From: Polyodon spathula
Lineage: Eukaryota; Chordata; Actinopteri; Acipenseriformes; Polyodontidae
Assembly: GCF_017654505.1 (NCBI RefSeq)
Contig: NC_054553.1
Coordinates: forward strand, 6,635,618 to 6,699,617
DNA length: 64,000 bases
Direction: 5' to 3'
The notes beneath the pieces were generated by a model. It was given only the letters and a program-made list of their open reading frames with translations. It was not told where the DNA came from and did not search any database. The position numbers and the translations under genes are program-made. The first letter of the stretch is position 1, and every line of letters starts with the position of its first letter. Of the stretch, positions 62,262-64,000 are shown one piece after another.

Positions 62262-63388
62262 AGATTTTATATTAAAATGCATTAAAATAGTTTTTTTTTC
62301 ATTTATCTACACATGCTAGCTAGCTACCCCACAACTTCCAAGTGAAAAAAAATATTCTAGAAATTTGTAGAAAACGTATTAAAAATAAAAACTGAAATAG
62401 CTTGATTGGATAAGTGCCCACCCCCTTTGTAACAGCAATCCTAAATTAGCTCAGGAGTAACCAATCTCCTTCAAAATCACACACCAAGTTAAGTGGCCCC
62501 CACCTGTGTTAAATTGTAGTGATTCACATGATTTCAGGATAAATTCAGCAGTTCCTGTAGGTTCCCTCTGATGGGTTGTGCATTTCAAAGCAAGATTCTG
62601 TAGCCATGTGGCAAAAAGTTTTGTGGTCTGACGAAACTAAAATTGAACTTTTTGGCCTAAATGCAAAGCGTTATGTTTGGCACAAACCCAACACAGCGCA
62701 TCACCCAAAGAACACCATCCCTACTGCGAAGGATCGTGGTAGCAGATTCATGTTATGGGGATGTTTCTCATTGGCAGGGACTGGGGCACTTGTCAGGATA
62801 GAAGGGAAAATGAATGAGGCAAAGTACAGAGAAGTCCTTGAGGAAAACCTGCTGCCTTGTGCAAGAAAGCTGAAACTGGGACGGAAGTTCACCTTTCAGC
62901 ATGACAACGACCCAGCCAAAGCTACACTGGAATGGCTAAGGAACAAAAAGGTAAATGTCCTTGAGTGGCCCAGTCAGAGCCCTGACCTAAATCAAAAATT
63001 TGTGGCATGACTTGAAGATTGCTGTCCATCAACGCACCCCAAGGAACTTGACAGAGCTTGGCCAGTTTTGTAAAGAAGAATGGTCAAATATTGCCAAACT
63101 AAGTGTGCAAACTTGGTAGAGACCTATCCAAACAGACTCACAGCTGTAACTGCTGCCAAAGGTGCTTCCACCAAGTATTAACTCAGGGGGGTGGAGACTC
63201 CAATTATGTTCTTTCAGTTTTGTATTTTTAATACATAATTTTTTTCTCAATAAAAACTTTATTCCCCTTAACAGTGTGGAGTATAATGTGTAGATAAGTG
63301 GAAAAAAAATCCTCATTTAAATGCATGAAACTCTGAGGCACTGACACAAAACAATGTAAAAAAAGTTCAAGGGGGTGTATAGGCACTG
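62262..63388 (+). mobile_element. Second Tc1-like transposon, internally deleted
   Basis: The right end carries a long terminal repeat arm ending at the tip CAGTGCCTATACACC (minus strand, from 63388). Its inner part, around 63290-63330, is inverted-complementary to the left arm at about 62270-62325 (ATGCATT and ATCTACACAT shared). The outer left tip is missing or unrecognisable. The interior holds the distal two-thirds of a transposase, and the N-terminal DNA-binding region is deleted. The length is about 1.1 kb against about 1.6 kb for a full element. It belongs to a different subfamily from the element at 56-57.6 kb. Confidence 0.85.
62576..63180 (+). pseudogene. Tc1-like transposase fragment (catalytic domain)
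   Basis: The frame 62576-63010 gives a DDE domain with VLWSDETKIELFG (first Asp present), RFMLWGCFS, FQHDNDPAKAT (second Asp present) and WPSQSPDLN. A deletion of a few bases right after DLN shifts the frame and removes the third acidic residue. The family C-terminus continues in another frame (NLWHDLKIAVHQRTP, then ELGQFCKEEW) to about 63180, with further stops. The N-terminal helix-turn-helix half is absent because of an upstream deletion. It is non-functional and would depend on transposase supplied elsewhere. Confidence 0.9.
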
Positions 63389-64000
63389 TGTATATATTTC
63401 AACAATTCTTGAAAAATAACACGACTACACTGTGTGTGCCTTGAAATAAATGCCCTTTTAATCATTTACACCTTTTGTAAACACTCAAAACTTATTTTTT
63501 TCATTTTTGTACATTGCAGTTTTACCTCCTTTCAAACACATATATAAGTCTCTAGCTTGCTTAGCCACGAAGACAGTGCTGCTTTAAATGTGGTGTCAGG
63601 TATTGGCAGACAACTGTGAACCAGTTACTATCTGCAACAGTAGAAGGTTACGAATGGCATATAAACACTTTTGTCTAAGATCAATAAACAGCCAATAGCA
63701 TGCAGACATAAAAATAATCTAGCAAAATGATTTGGCAAATGTTTTTACCAGTTCAATAAATAGATTATTGCATCATGTTGCATTTTGAGTGTCCTCAAAT
63801 GTGACAACAGCCCTAAAACTGCAGGAAAGTCACAACAGTGCCCACCAGTCTGTTTCCACTCCAGCTCCCTGGATTATCCAGTATTGTTTTCTTTTCTACA
63901 CCACAAGCCAATAGCTGGTATCCACAGTTTGGCTATGAGCTGCCTGGCACTAATAGTACGCAAAGCGCTACCTGCTTGTGATGCCCGCTGCTACAAATAA
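63389..64000. other. Intergenic DNA at the window edge
   Basis: No gene signal. An open frame running off the window end (from 63785) has no recognisable domain. Confidence 0.45.

Noticed and set aside
1..64000. CRISPR arrays, prokaryotic operons, rRNA genes
   Set aside because: No spacer-repeat structure and no prokaryotic signals; the content is vertebrate.

Overview
The window is vertebrate genomic DNA, most likely from a non-teleost ray-finned fish. The evidence is Tc1-like DNA transposon relics of fish type, several tRNA-derived SINE families (the one at 18.4-18.9 kb resembles, from memory only, SINEs common in sturgeon and paddlefish), abundant AT, AAT and CA microsatellites, and very low coding density. 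The Acipenseriform placement is an inference. I see no bacterial or plasmid features, and some open frames begin with GTG, which is not meaningful here.

There is one convincing protein-coding gene. It is a minus-strand, single-coding-exon member of the TENT5 (FAM46) non-canonical poly(A) polymerase family, best matching TENT5D, at 46210-48489. Both halves of the nucleotidyltransferase are intact, including the GS motif and the D85/D87/E161 carboxylates. About 370 extra residues split the protein, and 357 of them form an uninterrupted array of 51 heptapeptide units (consensus near K-E-S/L-P-A-Q-D), encoded by a 21-bp coding minisatellite. This is the main candidate for something undescribed. 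A good splice acceptor lies 9 nt before the ATG. A candidate 5' non-coding exon ends in a consensus donor about 6.6 kb upstream (about 55.09-55.32 kb). Immediately upstream of that exon sit an RFX X-box-like site and a CRE-like site, a pairing seen in testis and ciliary promoters. Two AATAAA signals follow closely after the stop codon.

Layout: 1-46 kb is a gene desert with SINE relics (2.8, 6.9, 7.3, 16.6, 18.4-18.9, 21.1, 22.6, 39.9 and 44.5 kb), two related TATA-bearing repeats that may be solo LTRs (16.8 and 27.1 kb), a possible minus-strand LTR (9.6-10.5 kb) and many microsatellites. 46.2-55.4 kb holds the TENT5D-like gene, its inferred intron and its promoter. 54.4-56.06 kb is very rich in TA, CA, ATT and C tracts. 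56.06-57.63 kb is a decayed 1.57-kb Tc1-like transposon. 57.6-62.2 kb is intergenic with one SINE copy. 62.26-63.39 kb is a second, internally deleted Tc1-like element, and the rest to 64 kb is intergenic.

Most other open frames are chance frames, microsatellite translations or antisense shadows of the heptad array.
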